Assembly: GCF_022605725.1 (NCBI RefSeq)
Contig: NC_065548.1
Coordinates: 39,797,131 to 39,861,130 of the forward strand
Length of the DNA: 64,000 nucleotides
Origin: Anthonomus grandis grandis
Taxonomy: Eukaryota; Arthropoda; Insecta; Coleoptera; Curculionidae
Direction of reading: 5' to 3'
Made by a program: the position numbers and the translations under genes. The notes under the pieces are model-generated. The model did no database searches. It had not been told where the DNA came from and saw nothing but the letters and a program-made list of their open reading frames with translations. Positions 34,831 through 46,737 of the stretch are shown one piece after another. Position 1 is the stretch's first letter. Every line of letters starts with the position of its first letter.

Positions 34831-35290
34831 TTTACTAATTTAGATTTTATGAAAATCACAAATTTTGCTAACGTATAACTAACAGTATTAATTTTATTAA
34901 CAGTATTTATTTTATTAAATCTCTATGACTATTTTCATTTTATTATTCAGACAATGATTTGCTTGGTTTTCTCTCAAAAAGTTTAAAGCCAATTTACCTA
35001 AATTTGGAAAAATTATTAATAGCGCTATAACTTTGTTATTTTTAGGTTTGGGCTGTTAGTGTAAAAGAACTTTTTTATTAAGAAAATTATTTTCTTTTGA
35101 TTTATATAATATACAGAGGATAACATTTAGGCGAAATACATACTGCATGTCCAGCGATGTAAAGTTTTTTTCTATTTTTACCAGTTTAGTCAGCAGTAAA
35201 AATCCTACAAGTTTCTTGCTTTACCCAACCTTGTATCTTAAATATTAACAAAGATGCCAATAGTGCCACCTTAATCAGAGGCACCCTGTA

Positions 35291-37680
35291 TATAATTGTT
35301 TATAGATTCAGAATTTAGAAAACCTAAGAAATTTCAATTTATTTTATTAATAAATTAGCTTCTATAAGAATCATGACTGACACACACAAATCATCACCTA
35401 AATGCAGAACTATTTTATGTCCAAATTTTAAATAAATACGTTTTTTATACTATGAAAGTAGCCTGTAGCCATATTTATTATGGTTATGGCGTGCAAAAAT
35501 ATTGTCCAAGGCATAGAAAAAGTAATATAAGAGAGACGTCAAGTCATAGCACGTTTCGGAAACCCTATTTTTGACACTTGACAGTTACACTAGTTCCAAT
35601 GGCTCGAAAGGATGGCGCCACCAATACTGGGACTTAGTATTGACTTGATATTTATTGAAAGTCATACTTCTCAATGTTGTCAGTTGTCACTCTTTTGCTC
35701 GAATTTTTCAAGACTCAGCATTATTATCTCTATTTTAATCCGCTTTACATTATCTCTATTTTAATAAGTTTTCTAGTTTTGAGTCCTTTAAAAAATTAAA
35801 TAATAATAACAATAGATAAACTGCAATATAATTAATCTAATATTACATTTTAGTTAGTAGTAGTCTATTTTCCGTGAAAAACTGGAGAAGATCTTTAAGA
35901 AAAATCTGCAGGTAAGTATATTTTAAATCTTCGTATATATTCGGTATATTTAAATTAATTTTGTATTTTTGAGTTTATCACCAGTAATTATGAAAAAGAA
36001 AAAAAGCAATTTAAGCAAGTGGAAAGTAGTTTTAAGCATATTTTTTGCTTTATTTGATTGTCGTGAAATTCAAAGTGTATAAAATTTAGGCTTTTTAAAT
36101 TCGAAAATTTAAATTTTTTTACCAGGCGGGATTATCTAGTTTTAGTAGGCACGAAACTTTAAAAATTGATAAGTGAACCACACATTATCGGCGGATTAGT
36201 GACTAGATTGACTGAAACTTTAAATTTGAAAAGTGTCCAAGAAGAATCAACACTGATAGAAAACAATTAAAAATAATTCTAACATAACAGTAAACTATAG
36301 ACTTTTAAAAATATATGTAGACACCATTCTACCATACAATGGTGATTACCATCCACCTGAATTTGCCAAAAGATAGGAATGTATAAGGAGTAACAGCAGT
36401 GACTATGCTAAATTATAATTTATATAAACCATATTCATAACAATTTTTACAAATGCAAAAAAAAACATCGCACAAACACAATTAACACTATAATAACTCG
36501 AATCTAAGTCAATACAATAATTAAAATCATTATACATAATCACATAAATAACAAAGTGATTATTATAGTCAATAATATTAACGACAAAATAACCCCCAAA
36601 ATAATTAAAGCTATAACCAAATTTCTATATCAACATTTCCTAGAGGCCCTGTGCCTACTTGGTGTCCAATCAAGTTTTAGTAAACTCAAAGAATATATTT
36701 CAACCAATACGACAAGTTTTGAAAAATAAACTTGAGCACATATCGACTCGTACAATTTACACGATACCTAGAGATCTTCATAACAAAAATTTTAGGTCCC
36801 AAGAAGTTTTCCAAATCGAAACTCATATTTTCAAGAGGGTCTTGAGTATGACAACGCTCAATATAATCCATCGAATTATCAGTCATATTGCCTTTATTGA
36901 AATGCGACTAGTTTAGGGTATATTAACCAGACTGGAAATTGTGACATTGATAAGAATCAATTATCTTCTGAAGATGAAATTTTTCACAAAACCGCGAATT
37001 TAGACCCTCAAAAATTATTTGCGAAAAAACGATAAATGATCATCAATAGTTTACCCTACATAGAAATGACAAATCCCCCAATCATATTAATTAAAAATGA
37101 ATGTACCGTTTTAAGACCCTCAATCAATTTCTAAAAAATATTTTCCAGATAAAAATTACAAATCTCCCCTAAAATTAAAAACCGCTGTAGGAAAAAAGAA
37201 AACTTACTTTAAAGCGGTTATGTATATTAGCCTTTAGCGAATTGAAAACAAATCAACCGATTTCATTTATTTTATTCGATTTTTATGAACTTCATGATTG
37301 TATAAAGGAAAGTATAAAAGAATTTATTCGACTTATTCTTAATATCGACCTGATTAACAAACAAACTTTATTCTAATTAGCTAATTAATTTAACTAGCAA
37401 CTTTATGTTACCCTTTAAATATCGAGAAGCTGAATCAAATTTCAATATAACGGTGAATGACCATTAAATATTTAGCGCCAAAATACCTATGACCATACAA
37501 GAAACTACTCGATGTTGCTATTCTTGAAAGTATTTATAATAATTTGTACGTGCCTAAGACGAATTGTACCGCGGCAAATAGTTTTGCCCACGTAGGCATT
37601 TATAACAACACAGACGAGTACACATCCGTTAATTTAGACAAACCTACCGAAAATTCAAAAGAGAGCTTTAATAATTGAGC
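35291..37680. other. Noncoding stretch; possible host promoter or first-exon region
   Basis: No transposon ends were recognised. Around 35540-35720 the sequence is less A/T-rich than its surroundings, and at 35902-35917 AATCTGCAG/GTAAGTAT matches a perfect splice donor, so a 5' untranslated exon is conceivable. No coding frame supports it. From about 36300 to 37680 only short frames are seen; the last few hundred bases may be decayed retroelement sequence leading into the env-like block at 37.7 kb. Confidence 0.35.
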
Positions 37681-37689
37681 TTCACTAAA

Positions 37690-38215
37690 GGATTAATTTT
37701 TTCTTCTCCCATGCAAAAAAGAGCCTAGTGAAGAGCCTTAGCATTATGCTATAGGTGACAGCAGCGATGTCAAATGATCTTAACGTTAAGATAACTCTTA
37801 TTGAAACAACATTACTCCTATTTTCATACTTTAAAGTAAACATAAAAACCTCTATTATTAGAATTAGAAAAAATTGACAATGAATTTGAAATTTTATTAG
37901 CTTTTTGCAATAACACTAACATAATTAGTTTTTTTTTGATTATGCACACTATTGACCCGCTTACTCACGATAAATATTTTAAATGATTAAGTTGGCGATT
38001 GGTGTTTTGCTACATTAAATGCAAATCATGCAAAAAGATATACAGTAAGTAATAAATAATATTGTTTCTCAAAACTCTTATAAAAAAAAGCTTCATTTGC
38101 AGATATTATTAACAAAAGACCTAATCACTTATTATAACAGTATCAGTACTCTAAGCAAAAACCAAAACTTTTGTAAGAAAAAAACGGTTATAAGATCTTT
38201 TGTGTAATAATTCAA
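37690..38215 (+). pseudogene. Env-like fragment, first copy
   Basis: It is about 85-90% alike by eye to 39430-39960, with the same short end-of-pol acidic stretch (GDSSD) followed by a decayed frame including LHLQILLTKDLITYYNS. The env assignment comes from position after pol and general resemblance to insect retroviral envelope proteins. Several stops and indels are present. Confidence 0.5.
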
Positions 38216-38269
38216 TTTTGCAGTTTTAAGGTAAACTGGGACAAGACTTCCCATCACCTATGCTTCAAG

Positions 38270-39330
38270 AACTTTAAGCCTAGTGGAAACTAACTATTTA
38301 ACATTGAGAGGAAATTGTTAGTTATTGTTTGGGCTACACACCATTTTAGGCCCTACTTGTTTGGACAAAAATTCGTGATAATCAGTAACATAAGCTCCTA
38401 AAATACTTATTCAGTATAAAAGAACATAATTCTAGATTAGTTAGTTGGAGATTAAAGCTGTTGGAAATTGGAAAGGATGATTACGAAGTACAGTATAAGA
38501 AAGGATCCATAAACACCAACGCATCATCATGATATGAAAATCGCTCCTATTTAACCTTAATAGAGAAATACGAAAATAGGATAATATTTTTCTTTAAAGA
38601 TTACACATACCTCAAAATTGTACATTGTTTTCAAAATAAAAATTCTTATTTACTCCGACTTTCCAAAGAATCCTCTAAGTCGATCCACATCGATACCTTT
38701 CATATATCAAATATTAAATTTTTTACAATAAATGACATATTTTCACGATATACACAAGCATACCCATTGGAGTCTATCAGTAATACAATAACCGTTTTGG
38801 ATCATTTATCAATATTCACGAGTCACATTGGAGTACTAGCAAATTAATCACTTGTGATAACGGTACTGAGTTTAAACTATTCCTTATGATAGGTTTCTGT
38901 AAACTTCATAACATTAAAATTCACTATACAATATTAGGAAATTATAATAGCAAGAGACTTCTAGAACGCTTACATTGGACACTTATTAATTCTATTCAAG
39001 ATATAAATTTGAAACACCCAAATGCGACAATAACACAACTCATATTTGCTATTATGGGATATAATTATTCTGTTCATAGCGTAATAAAATAAAATTCTTT
39101 TAATACAATAGACGGATATCTAAATGCTTTAGCCACCTTTGACTTCACAGACTTGATTAAAAATAATTTATTATGGAATTTATTAAGCATTTCATGTTAA
39201 AAAGAGACTTAACGAAAAACAGAATAAAACTCGCAAAATACCACCTGAATTAAGCTCTAAAAAGAAAATATATGTAACTGATAAAACGGCCGTAAGAACC
39301 AAAGACAAACCTTGTTAGAGAATTGAACAT
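38270..39330 (+). pseudogene. Gypsy-type pol relic: RNase H and integrase
   Basis: The RNase H region shows LLVIVWATHHFRPYLFGQKF (about 38315-38375) and LKLLEIGKDDYEVQYKKGSI. The integrase core shows LITCDNGTEFK (second catalytic Asp, about 38848-38880) and NSKRLLERLHWTLINS (catalytic Glu), followed by FAIMGYNYSVHS. RT and protease were not found. Multiple frameshifts and stops. Typical of the Metaviridae rather than Copia, by motif wording. Confidence 0.75.
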
Positions 39331-39429
39331 ATATAACAAGATACTATAAGATATTGATAATAATGTAATAACTCAAAAAGAAAAAAAATCATTCATAAAT
39401 CATTAGTTCAAAAGCCTATATAAGCTTTA

Positions 39430-40829
39430 CTAAGAAATTACTTTTTTCTTCTTCCATGTAAAAAAGAGTCTAGTGAAGAGCCTTGGCATCATCCTATAGG
39501 TGACAGCAGCGATGACGAATGACCTTAACGTTAAGATAACTCTTATTGAAACAACATTACTCCTGTTTTCATACTTAAAGTAAAAATACATTTTATAGAG
39601 TTAAAACCTTTATTATTAGAATTAGGAAATATTGACAATGAATTTGAAATTTTAGAAGCTTTTTGCAATGAAACTAACATAATTAGTTTTTTTGATTATG
39701 CACACTATTGACCTGCTTACTCATGATAAATATTTTAGATGATTAAGTTGGTGATTGGTGTTTTGGTACGTTAAATGCAAATGATGCAAAAAGATATACA
39801 GAAGTAATAAATAAGATTCTTTCTCAAAACTCTTATAAAAAAAAGCTTCACTTGCAGATATTATTAACAAAAGACCTAATCACTAATTATAATAGCACTA
39901 TCAGTATTTTAAGCAGAAACCAAAACTTTTCTAAGAAAAAAACGGTTAATGACAATTTTCCTAAAACTTCAAAATACCATACATTACAAATACCAACATA
40001 TTTTAAACAACCTGGACTAAAAAATTTTTGCAAAACTCAATACGCTTAGTATTGCAGTCATTTCAAGAAATCATTTGGAACAGATTATTTCAAATTAATA
40101 ATAACTACACTTTTTGGTGAAGAAAAAAAAGTTTAATATTTAAATTTTCATTATCAAATCGCGGGATTACAGGTCAATTCTCGAGAGATAAAATTACATT
40201 TTCCATCCACTTTTCCATATTTATAACGAAAAATGTTAATATTTACCAGTTGTTCACCATCCTTATAAGCAATTTAATCATTGTCCCTGGACTGCCCTAC
40301 CTTATATTTACCATTAAAAGTTGATTGCTCGACAGCTCTGATCTGAAAAGCTCAGAATTCACCCTGCAAGCTCCCCAAAGTGTTTAGTCCTATTGTATAA
40401 TCCGTTACCGAGTTCGTGTTGGTAATTCCAATTACCTCAAAAGTAAAAATTTAGATGCTCAGTGATTCAAGAAAAATATTCTTCGTAACGAGATCCAGTT
40501 TGATCCAGCTTCTAAGTCGAAATCTTAGGATCCCTATTTTAGAATAAAAAAACAACCTTGCACTATATACCTTTTTAGTTCACCGAAATTTCTTTTGCAA
40601 ATAAAGAATTCCAGTTATCTACTGGAACGATCCAGCTCGACTCTATTAACATCATTTTAATCAAACACTTTAAGACCAGGCAAGAGTTAACAAGATCCTT
40701 CTTCAAGAAGATGAGCATCGCATCGAATTTTGCCACAACTCTTGGAGTCACGCTGATCCTATACTGCACAGTCTTTGCACTTTACGAGTTCTTCTTTAAT
40801 AAATGTACTGTCAAAGAAGATCCAGAATA
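39430..40829 (+). pseudogene. Env-like relic with C-terminal membrane anchor
   Basis: The start follows the end of pol. A frame near 39770-40049 reads FGTLNANDAKRYTEVINKIL and QILLTKDLITNYNSTISI, a helical region of the kind seen in insect errantivirus env. Near the end, ASNFATTLGVTLILYCTVFA followed by basic and acidic residues looks like a membrane anchor with a short tail, stopping at 40827-40829. Numerous frameshifts lie between. It is an old, broken copy; no restored reading is offered. Confidence 0.55.
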
Positions 40830-40974
40830 GAAGGAAGACACCACCAAGAATGTTCAAACAAACACGATATCCCTGTTGTCTCAATCTTAGGAGAGAGGAG
40901 TTGAATGTTGAACTGATTACACAAAGAACTTTCGCCACAAGTTTGTCATTGTTGAAGATAGATATCGTTATGTA

Positions 40975-43451
40975 CACTGTGTCCCAATTTGGTTGTATTT
41001 GCAGGTTATCTCTGTTATTTTTAAAGATAGAGATGTGCGGTTTTCGCGAACCTGTATCACTTTTTTGTAAAACTTTTATTGCCGCAAACAGAATTGAGAT
41101 ACCTTTTTTTGTTTCTGAGATACAGGGTGAAATTGAAAATTTTAACTTTTTGACGACTTGCTCTATCTCACGAACCATATAAGTTATAAAAAAAGTAAAA
41201 AATGCTATGGATAGATAATTTTAAATAAAATTCAGAGGCGTAGTCAAAAATTTTATTAAAGGTCAAAAATTTTTATTTAAGAGATATGACCCAAACTTGC
41301 ATTTTTTTAAATGGAACGCCCTGTATTTTTTCATACCAATAAATTGCGCTATTTTTTCCGATTAAAATGACATATAACACTTGGTATCTTAAGTCATGAT
41401 AAATGGCCAAAACATGCAAAAAAAACAAATCATAGCGAAAAAAACATTAGTTGGCCATGAAACAGAAAAAAATGAAGTTGGCTGTTTAAAGATGTCAGTA
41501 TGAAGCTGTCAATAATTGTTTAGAATTTATTTATTTCGAACGAAAGTTTTTAAGTAAATATTTTAGTATTTTTCTTAAGGGATAGAGCGTAATTTTTAAA
41601 AATGACTAATAATTTTGGAAACAGTCACAAATATGACATGATAGCTTGTTTTATTGAGTGCCAAGAAAATAGTGACAGGGCATCCGATTTGTATTTAAAC
41701 AGGTATGGGTTAGTGTCGTTACCTAATATTTGCTATTATACTTAAAACAATTTTTCTAAGATATCCTGAAAGGCGTCAACCAAACAAGTCTATTTTTCGG
41801 AGAATAAAAATGAGTTTGATTAATAATGGATCATTTACAAAGCCAAGAAATAAAAATTACCATAGGCAAAATCAGGAAAATAATGAAATTGCGGTTTTAG
41901 CAAGTGTTGAGGCAAATCATTCAAATTCCTGTCGAAATATTGAAACTAATGTAGGAGTGTCAAAGAGTCAAACACAGCGAATATTAAAAAAATATAAATA
42001 TAAACCATACAAAGTTAACATAGTTCAACAATTACATCCCGGGGATGCGCAAAGGCGAATAGTTTTTTGCAATTGGTTTTTAGAGCAAACTCGAATTGTT
42101 CCAAATTTTTCCAGAAAAGTTATATGGTCCGATGAAGCATATATAAGTTGCACTGGAATTTTTAACCGTCATAATAACAGGCATTGGTACACTCAGAATC
42201 CATACTTATTACGGGAACGCCAACAACAGGGCAGATTTGGATTTAGTGTATCATGCTTTATTTTGGGCACTAAAATAAAGTATGTTTTTTATGAACACAC
42301 TTTAACAGCAGCCAGATATCTGGAAATATTGCAGCGGATTTTACCAGAACTTCTAGATGAGATACCGTTGGCATTTTTAAATAGCATATATTTTCAGCAA
42401 GATGGGGCGCCAGCTCATAATTCTCAAATAGTAAGGCCATTTATAATCGAGACATTCGAAGATCGATGGATTGGTACCCACGCTCCAAATAGGTGGCCAG
42501 CTAGATCACCGGATCTTTCTGTTTTGGACTTTTTTGTCTGGTCTTTCTTAAAAAACAAAATTTATTTAAATGTGGTGCATAATTTGCAAGAACTTCAGGA
42601 TGCTACAGTTCAAGCCTTTGAAGCCTTGCAAGCAAAGCCGCTTATTATTTTAAATGCCTTGCGGAGAATAACAACTCTATGCCAATTATGCGTTCAGGAA
42701 AATGGCAACCATTTCGAGCAATTTAATTAGTTTTTACAAATTTTTTTATAGGACTGTAGAATTAATAAATAAAAAATAGCTTGTTAAGGTTCTTTGTTAA
42801 ATTTATTCAGTTGTTTTTCATAATATTTTTTTTAATAAAATTGCTTAAAACAAGAGTTTTTGTATTTAAGACTTTTAAATATTATATAATTAAAAGGTTT
42901 TTATTTGATTATAAAAACTTCTATCACGGTATGATTGACATCTTTAAACAGCCAACTTCAATTTTTTCTGTTTCATGGCCAACTAATGTTTCTTTCGCTA
43001 TGATTTGTTTTTTTTTGCATATTTTGGCCATTTATCATGACTTAAGATACCAAGTATTATATATCATTTTAATCGGAAAAAATAGCGCAATTTATTGGTA
43101 TGAAAAAATACAGGGTGTTCCATTTAAAAAAATGCAAGTTTGGGTCATATCTCTTAAATAATGCCTTTAATAAAATTTTTGACTACGCCACTGAATTTTA
43201 TTTAAAATTATCTATCCATAGCAGTTTTTACTTTTTTTATAACTTATATGGTTCGTGAGATAGAGCAAGTCGTCAAAAAGTGAAAATTTTCAATTTCACC
43301 CTGTATCTCAGAAACAAAAAAAGGTATCTCAATTCTGTTTGCCGCAATAAAAGTTTTATAAAAAAGTGACACAGGTTCGCGAAAACCTCACATCTCTATC
43401 TTTAAAAATAACAGAGATAACCTGCAAATACAACCAAATTGGGACACAGTG
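40975..43451 (+). mobile_element. Mariner-like element M9 with about 520-bp TIRs and an intact gene
   Basis: The left end CACTGTGTCCCAATTTGGTT and the inverted right end CACTGTGTCCCAATTTGGTT are identical over this stretch and flanked by TA (40973-40974; 43452-43453). The inverted arms stay highly similar to about 41500 and 42930, including GAAGTTGGCTGTTTAAAGAT against its inverse. Total length 2477 bp. It sits in the LTR region of the decayed Gypsy relic. Similar arms and an undamaged gene suggest recent activity. Confidence 0.93.
41602..42730 (+). CDS. DD41D mariner-like transposase, intact, one intron
   Basis: Exon 1 is 41602-41702 (MTNNFGNSHKYDMIACFIEC...); a 58-bp intron at 41703-41760 (AG/GTATGG ... 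TTTTTCTAAG/A) splits an Arg codon; exon 2 is 41761-42730. The joined length is 1071 nt, 356 residues plus stop. DNA binding: helix-turn-helix with SNSCRNIETNVGVSKSQTQR at about residues 95-115. Catalytic residues: KVIWSDEAYISC (first Asp), FQQDGAPAHNSQIVRPFIIE (second), WPARSPDLSVLDFFVWSFLK (third), with 41 residues between the last two. C-terminus ENGNHFEQFN. The exon 1/2 junction gives LNRYPERRQPNK, the conserved wording of the family, which supports the splice. It would act in the nucleus, cutting at the M9 TIRs and inserting at TA. No defect is visible. A start at 41810 without splicing would lack the first part of the DNA-binding domain. Confidence 0.9.
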
Positions 43452-43640
43452 TACGTTTGCGTAGCGGCATTTATGAACCACATATAAAAACCTTTATTAA
43501 ACTTTCACATTAAACTGTATTTTTTCAAGATCAGAATGTGAATATGTGAAATAAAAAGAAACTTTGTAAAATCAGTGAACGATTCTTACAATCGTCATTG
43601 GAAGTGCACAGTGCACAACAATATGACACTATATAACGCA

Positions 43641-44019
43641 CAAAAAAGCAACCTTAAAAGCTAAAGTTTAATTGACCTACAAAGTTGAAACAACCACATA
43701 ATAATTTTCCCAAGAATTAGTCCTAAAGTGCTTATAGTATGAGTGGTTTTTGAGTGGATCGGCCATCCATTTCGGGAGATTTATCGGATATATCAAATTT
43801 GATATTTTGAATATAATAATATTAACATTATAAGTTTAGGACATCATCTCTATCATAACTACATAAATAAATAAATCTAGTCTTTATCAAGTAACGCTCA
43901 AAAAATATCAAAATGGTGAAGTCTAACAAATTTTGCTATTCTAAAATACCATCACATTACATAAGAAAATCGAATTCCTTTAACAAATCACAATTTTACT
44001 TGCATAGTTCCATAAGACC
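43641..44019. other. A/T-rich stretch, no gene seen
   Basis: It lies between the Gypsy relic and the tail of LINE-E. No frames or repeat ends were recognised. Confidence 0.5.
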
Positions 44020-44109
44020 CTTAACAATAATAATAATAATAATATTATACTATATAAATTGCAGTTTAAACCTGCACGAGACATAAACACACGTAATAGA
44101 TAAACGATG

Positions 44110-46450
44110 ATAATAGCCGATATTTATTAGTTTGTTTGATTCAAAAGAAGAATAGTTTTAAACCTTAAAATATTCATCCTTTTAAACTCTAATGGCAACT
44201 GGTTTAAAAGAGAAATTCGTTTAAAAGCAAAAGATTTAAAAAAAAATGAACTTCTAAATTTAGAAAGACTGTACAAGTATTTATGCCTGGTATTAACACT
44301 GTGAGGCTTTGACAGTCGAAATACTACTAATTGCAAATACTACCTAATTGCGTATTTCTGACAGAAAAATAGATAATTTGAAACAAAAAGGCACCCAAAT
44401 TAAGTCCACAGCCATTTTACATTCTTCGCCATTAACGTAAACCCTAAATTTGAGATATGTGGTCGCGGCTCTTTAGACCAAACATAAGTCTACAACATGC
44501 ATTTTGCATGACTTTATTTCGTTTAAGGAAACTAAGGCAAGAATAAAATATAAAGTCACAATAGTTAACTCTTGAAAGAAATACTCAGACAATACCTCTC
44601 TTAAATTAAAATTAAGATAATCACGATTACAATACAACCACTTTAAATTATAAAGTGCTTTTTTCCAAACTTTAGCACCGTGACGTATCGTAAAAGGTAT
44701 CGGCTATCGTAAAAGCTACCTTGCAGTTGGATTCAGAACGACAAAACTAAGACAAAACCATTGGAATTTTCCCGATAGCTCCCATAGAAGTCGAGATATC
44801 GGACTTCAAAGTTTGGGTTTTTTTCATTTTTCGGGTATACCCCCCCGTTTGGATTTTTTTCAGAAATTTTTATTTTTTTTCGAATTCGAACTAACTATAC
44901 CAGCGGATTGTTTTCATCAAGTAGATTACGAAAATACCGGGTTATAACAGGATTCGATCAGAACTAAGGGAATGAGAGCACTTTGAAAATTCGGAAATTG
45001 TCACTTTTTGACCTCGTTTTTGAGGCCAAAAATGGCGAACTAACTATACCAGCGGATTGTTCTTATCAAGTAGATCACGAAAATACCGGGTTATAACAGG
45101 ATTCGATCAGAAATAAGGGAATTAGAGCACTTTGAAAATTCGGAAATTGTCACTTTTTGACCTCGTTTTTAAGGCCAAAAATGGGCATCAAAAATGCCAT
45201 ATCTCGACTGTCGTAAAAAGCTACGACCTTGCGGATGGTCGCGTTGGATTCAGAACGACGAAACTAAGACAAAACCGTTGGAATTTTCCCGATGGCTCCC
45301 ATAGAAGCCGAGATATCGGCCTTCAAAGTTTGGGTCTTTTCATTTTTCACGTTATTAATTAAATTACGAGACAGATTTACAACTAACCAAAACTCTCTCG
45401 TAATGTGAGCATCACACCAAAGGTTCCAACCATAGGACTAATGTTAATAATGTCAAATGAAAAAAGATCGTTGAGTATTTTCAGCTTAAGCAATAATCTT
45501 GCAGTGTTTTGAAGAGTTTACTACAGATAATAAAAACTAAAGGATCCAAAGTCGAGCCATGTGGAACTAAAGAAAAAATATTTAGCTTTTTTGGAATAAT
45601 TACCTTTATATGAAATGCTTTGAGGTTAATCAAAGCCATATAATTTTAAGTACAGAAATCAGTAACTAATGGTTAATTGTGTCGAATGTTTTTGAGTAGT
45701 CGAGCAAAATAAGCAGCATAGCAAACCCTTTATCGTAGACTTCAAAAATATCATTTATTACTTTCGCTAATGCAGTTGCTGTACTGAAGCCCTTACGAAG
45801 CCCACACTGATTTTCTGGTATTGTTTTATTTATATCATATTATTGAAGCATTTGATGGCAAAGGATTTTTTCGAATATCTTTGACAATACTGATAGAATG
45901 CGTATTATTCTTAAGTTCTAAAAATTTGTAGGTTCCTTACTAGGGACTGACTACTTTAGGCACTTTTCCAAATCAAAGGAAAATAATTTATTTCTAAACA
46001 GTAATTGATTATATGCACAACAAATAGATCAATTTCGGAATTACAGTGTTAAACCATTTTCAAAGAAATATAATCAGATCCGACATAGTTCTTTTTAAAT
46101 GCAAACAAAATATCACGAATATCAATCTCCGTGCATAAGTTAAAAGAAAAAATTGCGGTGTTAATAAGAAGTTTACCATTATAAAAGTCAATTTTGTTAA
46201 TTGTCAATAAAAGTCAATAATACTAATGAGAATGAAAGATTTAGGGGTAGATTAGTGCGTTTTTTATTATTGCATTAAGCTTTGGAATATTTAAGGCATC
46301 CCAAGTTTTGCGAGGATTGTTTTGACCTGTTGTTATAAAGCTGATATTGCTGTTTTCCTCCTAATAGTCATAACACTTAAATTGCGTAGCTGTTTGTAAG
46401 CTACCCAGTCATCATTATTGTTGAATTATTTACACTTTTGTAAAGTTCTA
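44110..46450 (-). pseudogene. LINE-E ORF2 fragments
   Basis: Minus-strand pieces: linker DWVAYKQLRNLSVMTIRRKT (about 46400), RT with IPENQCGFRKGFSTATALAK and LLILLDYSKTFDTINH (motif A, about 45690), a motif B trace GSTLDPLVF (about 45560), then after the satellite KVMQNACCRLMFGLKSRDHI (about 44490), and a C-terminal frame ISLLNQLPLEFKRMNILRF ending at 44127. The YxDD site was not found. Multiple stops and deletions. Confidence 0.7.
44690..45355. repeat. Tandem satellite-like block with 149-bp unit
   Basis: Two adjacent copies of a 149-bp unit start at 44887 and 45036 (CGAACTAACTATACCAGCGG) and differ at only a few positions. Outside them, a second sequence of about 100 bp (GTTGGATTCAGAACGAC, with AAACTAAGACAAAACC and CGAGATATCGG) occurs at about 44722 and 45245, 523 bp apart. 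The pattern A-B-B-A suggests a higher-order satellite. G/C content is higher than the surroundings. Confidence 0.85.
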
Positions 46451-46537
46451 TCTCTATCATGCATAAGTATTTTTAGATTTTTGGTCAATCAATCTGCTTT
46501 TAGCTTTGTAACCTTTGTAATTTTTACTAGTGAATAT

Positions 46538-46737
46538 TTAGCGAATGATTGGATAATAAAAGAGGGTTATGTTTGTGAGTGGGCACCTTATATCCCTCCA
46601 CTGCGACTCAGGTCTACAGTGGCTCACTCCTAGACGTTTATATACTACCCCACTCAGATCCGCCCTCTTTAGGAGTTCGCTAATTTGGTTGGGAGAAGTA
46701 TTCTTAATGTCTTCGCAGTCTCGTCCTCCGCCATGCA
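46538..46737. other. Short G/C-richer insert of unknown origin
   Basis: About 200 bp between two LINE fragments are clearly richer in G/C, with open frames on both strands (66-71 codons) and no recognisable protein. The sharp composition change suggests a foreign piece, such as an untranslated region of the following LINE fragment. Confidence 0.35.

Larger units (their letters stand above)
32628..35288 (-). mobile_element. Mariner-like element M8 carrying a WD40 gene fragment
   Basis: The ends CAGGGTGCCTAATTAATTTA and (inverted) CAGGGTGCCTCTGATTAAGG are next to TA (32626-32627; 35289-35290). A second shared block, GGCACTATT-ATCTTTGTTAATATTTAAG, lies about 125 bp in from the left end and only about 20 bp in from the right, so one TIR has gained or lost about 100 bp. 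The interior holds a decayed transposase and, upstream of it on the same strand, a non-transposon coding fragment (34546-34830). Confidence 0.8.
37690..43640 (+). mobile_element. Decayed Gypsy/errantivirus-like LTR retroelement relic, interrupted by M9
   Basis: In order: an extra copy of a pol-end/env-start block (37690-38215), pol traces (RNase H and integrase, 38270-39330), the same pol-end/env-start block again (39430-39960), env remainder with a membrane anchor (to 40829), a purine-rich run AGGAGAGAGGAG near 40889, and then probably 3' LTR sequence, which resumes after M9 with a TATAAAAAC box (about 43485) and AATAAA (about 43552). LTR boundaries cannot be fixed because no second LTR was found. 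The duplicated block suggests two copies recombined or one inserted in another. Confidence 0.55.
44020..46480 (-). mobile_element. LINE-E, decayed, holding a satellite block
   Basis: On the minus strand, linker, RT and C-terminal LINE pieces run from about 46480 to 44100, and (AAT)n at 44024-44046 gives a (TTA)n-type tail. A tandem repeat block (44690-45355) interrupts it between RT and C-terminus. The tail and order resemble the LINE at 1582-4158. Confidence 0.7.

Noticed and set aside
37700..39960. The two direct repeats taken as LTRs of one retroelement.
   Set aside because: They contain end-of-pol and env-like coding sequence, lack TG...CA-type limits, primer site and purine tract, and one copy runs on into a longer env-like frame.
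40759..41182. Open frames of 135-139 codons on both strands at the left end of M9.
   Set aside because: They run through TIR sequence that is repeated, inverted, at the right end; openness on both strands follows from the base composition.
42781..43161. A 126-codon hydrophobic frame after the M9 transposase.
   Set aside because: Most of it is TIR sequence rich in T; its hydrophobic residues come from T-rich codons.
44887..45184. The 149-bp tandem units taken as a CRISPR-like array.
   Set aside because: There are only two long, contiguous units with no spacers, in a eukaryotic transposon context.
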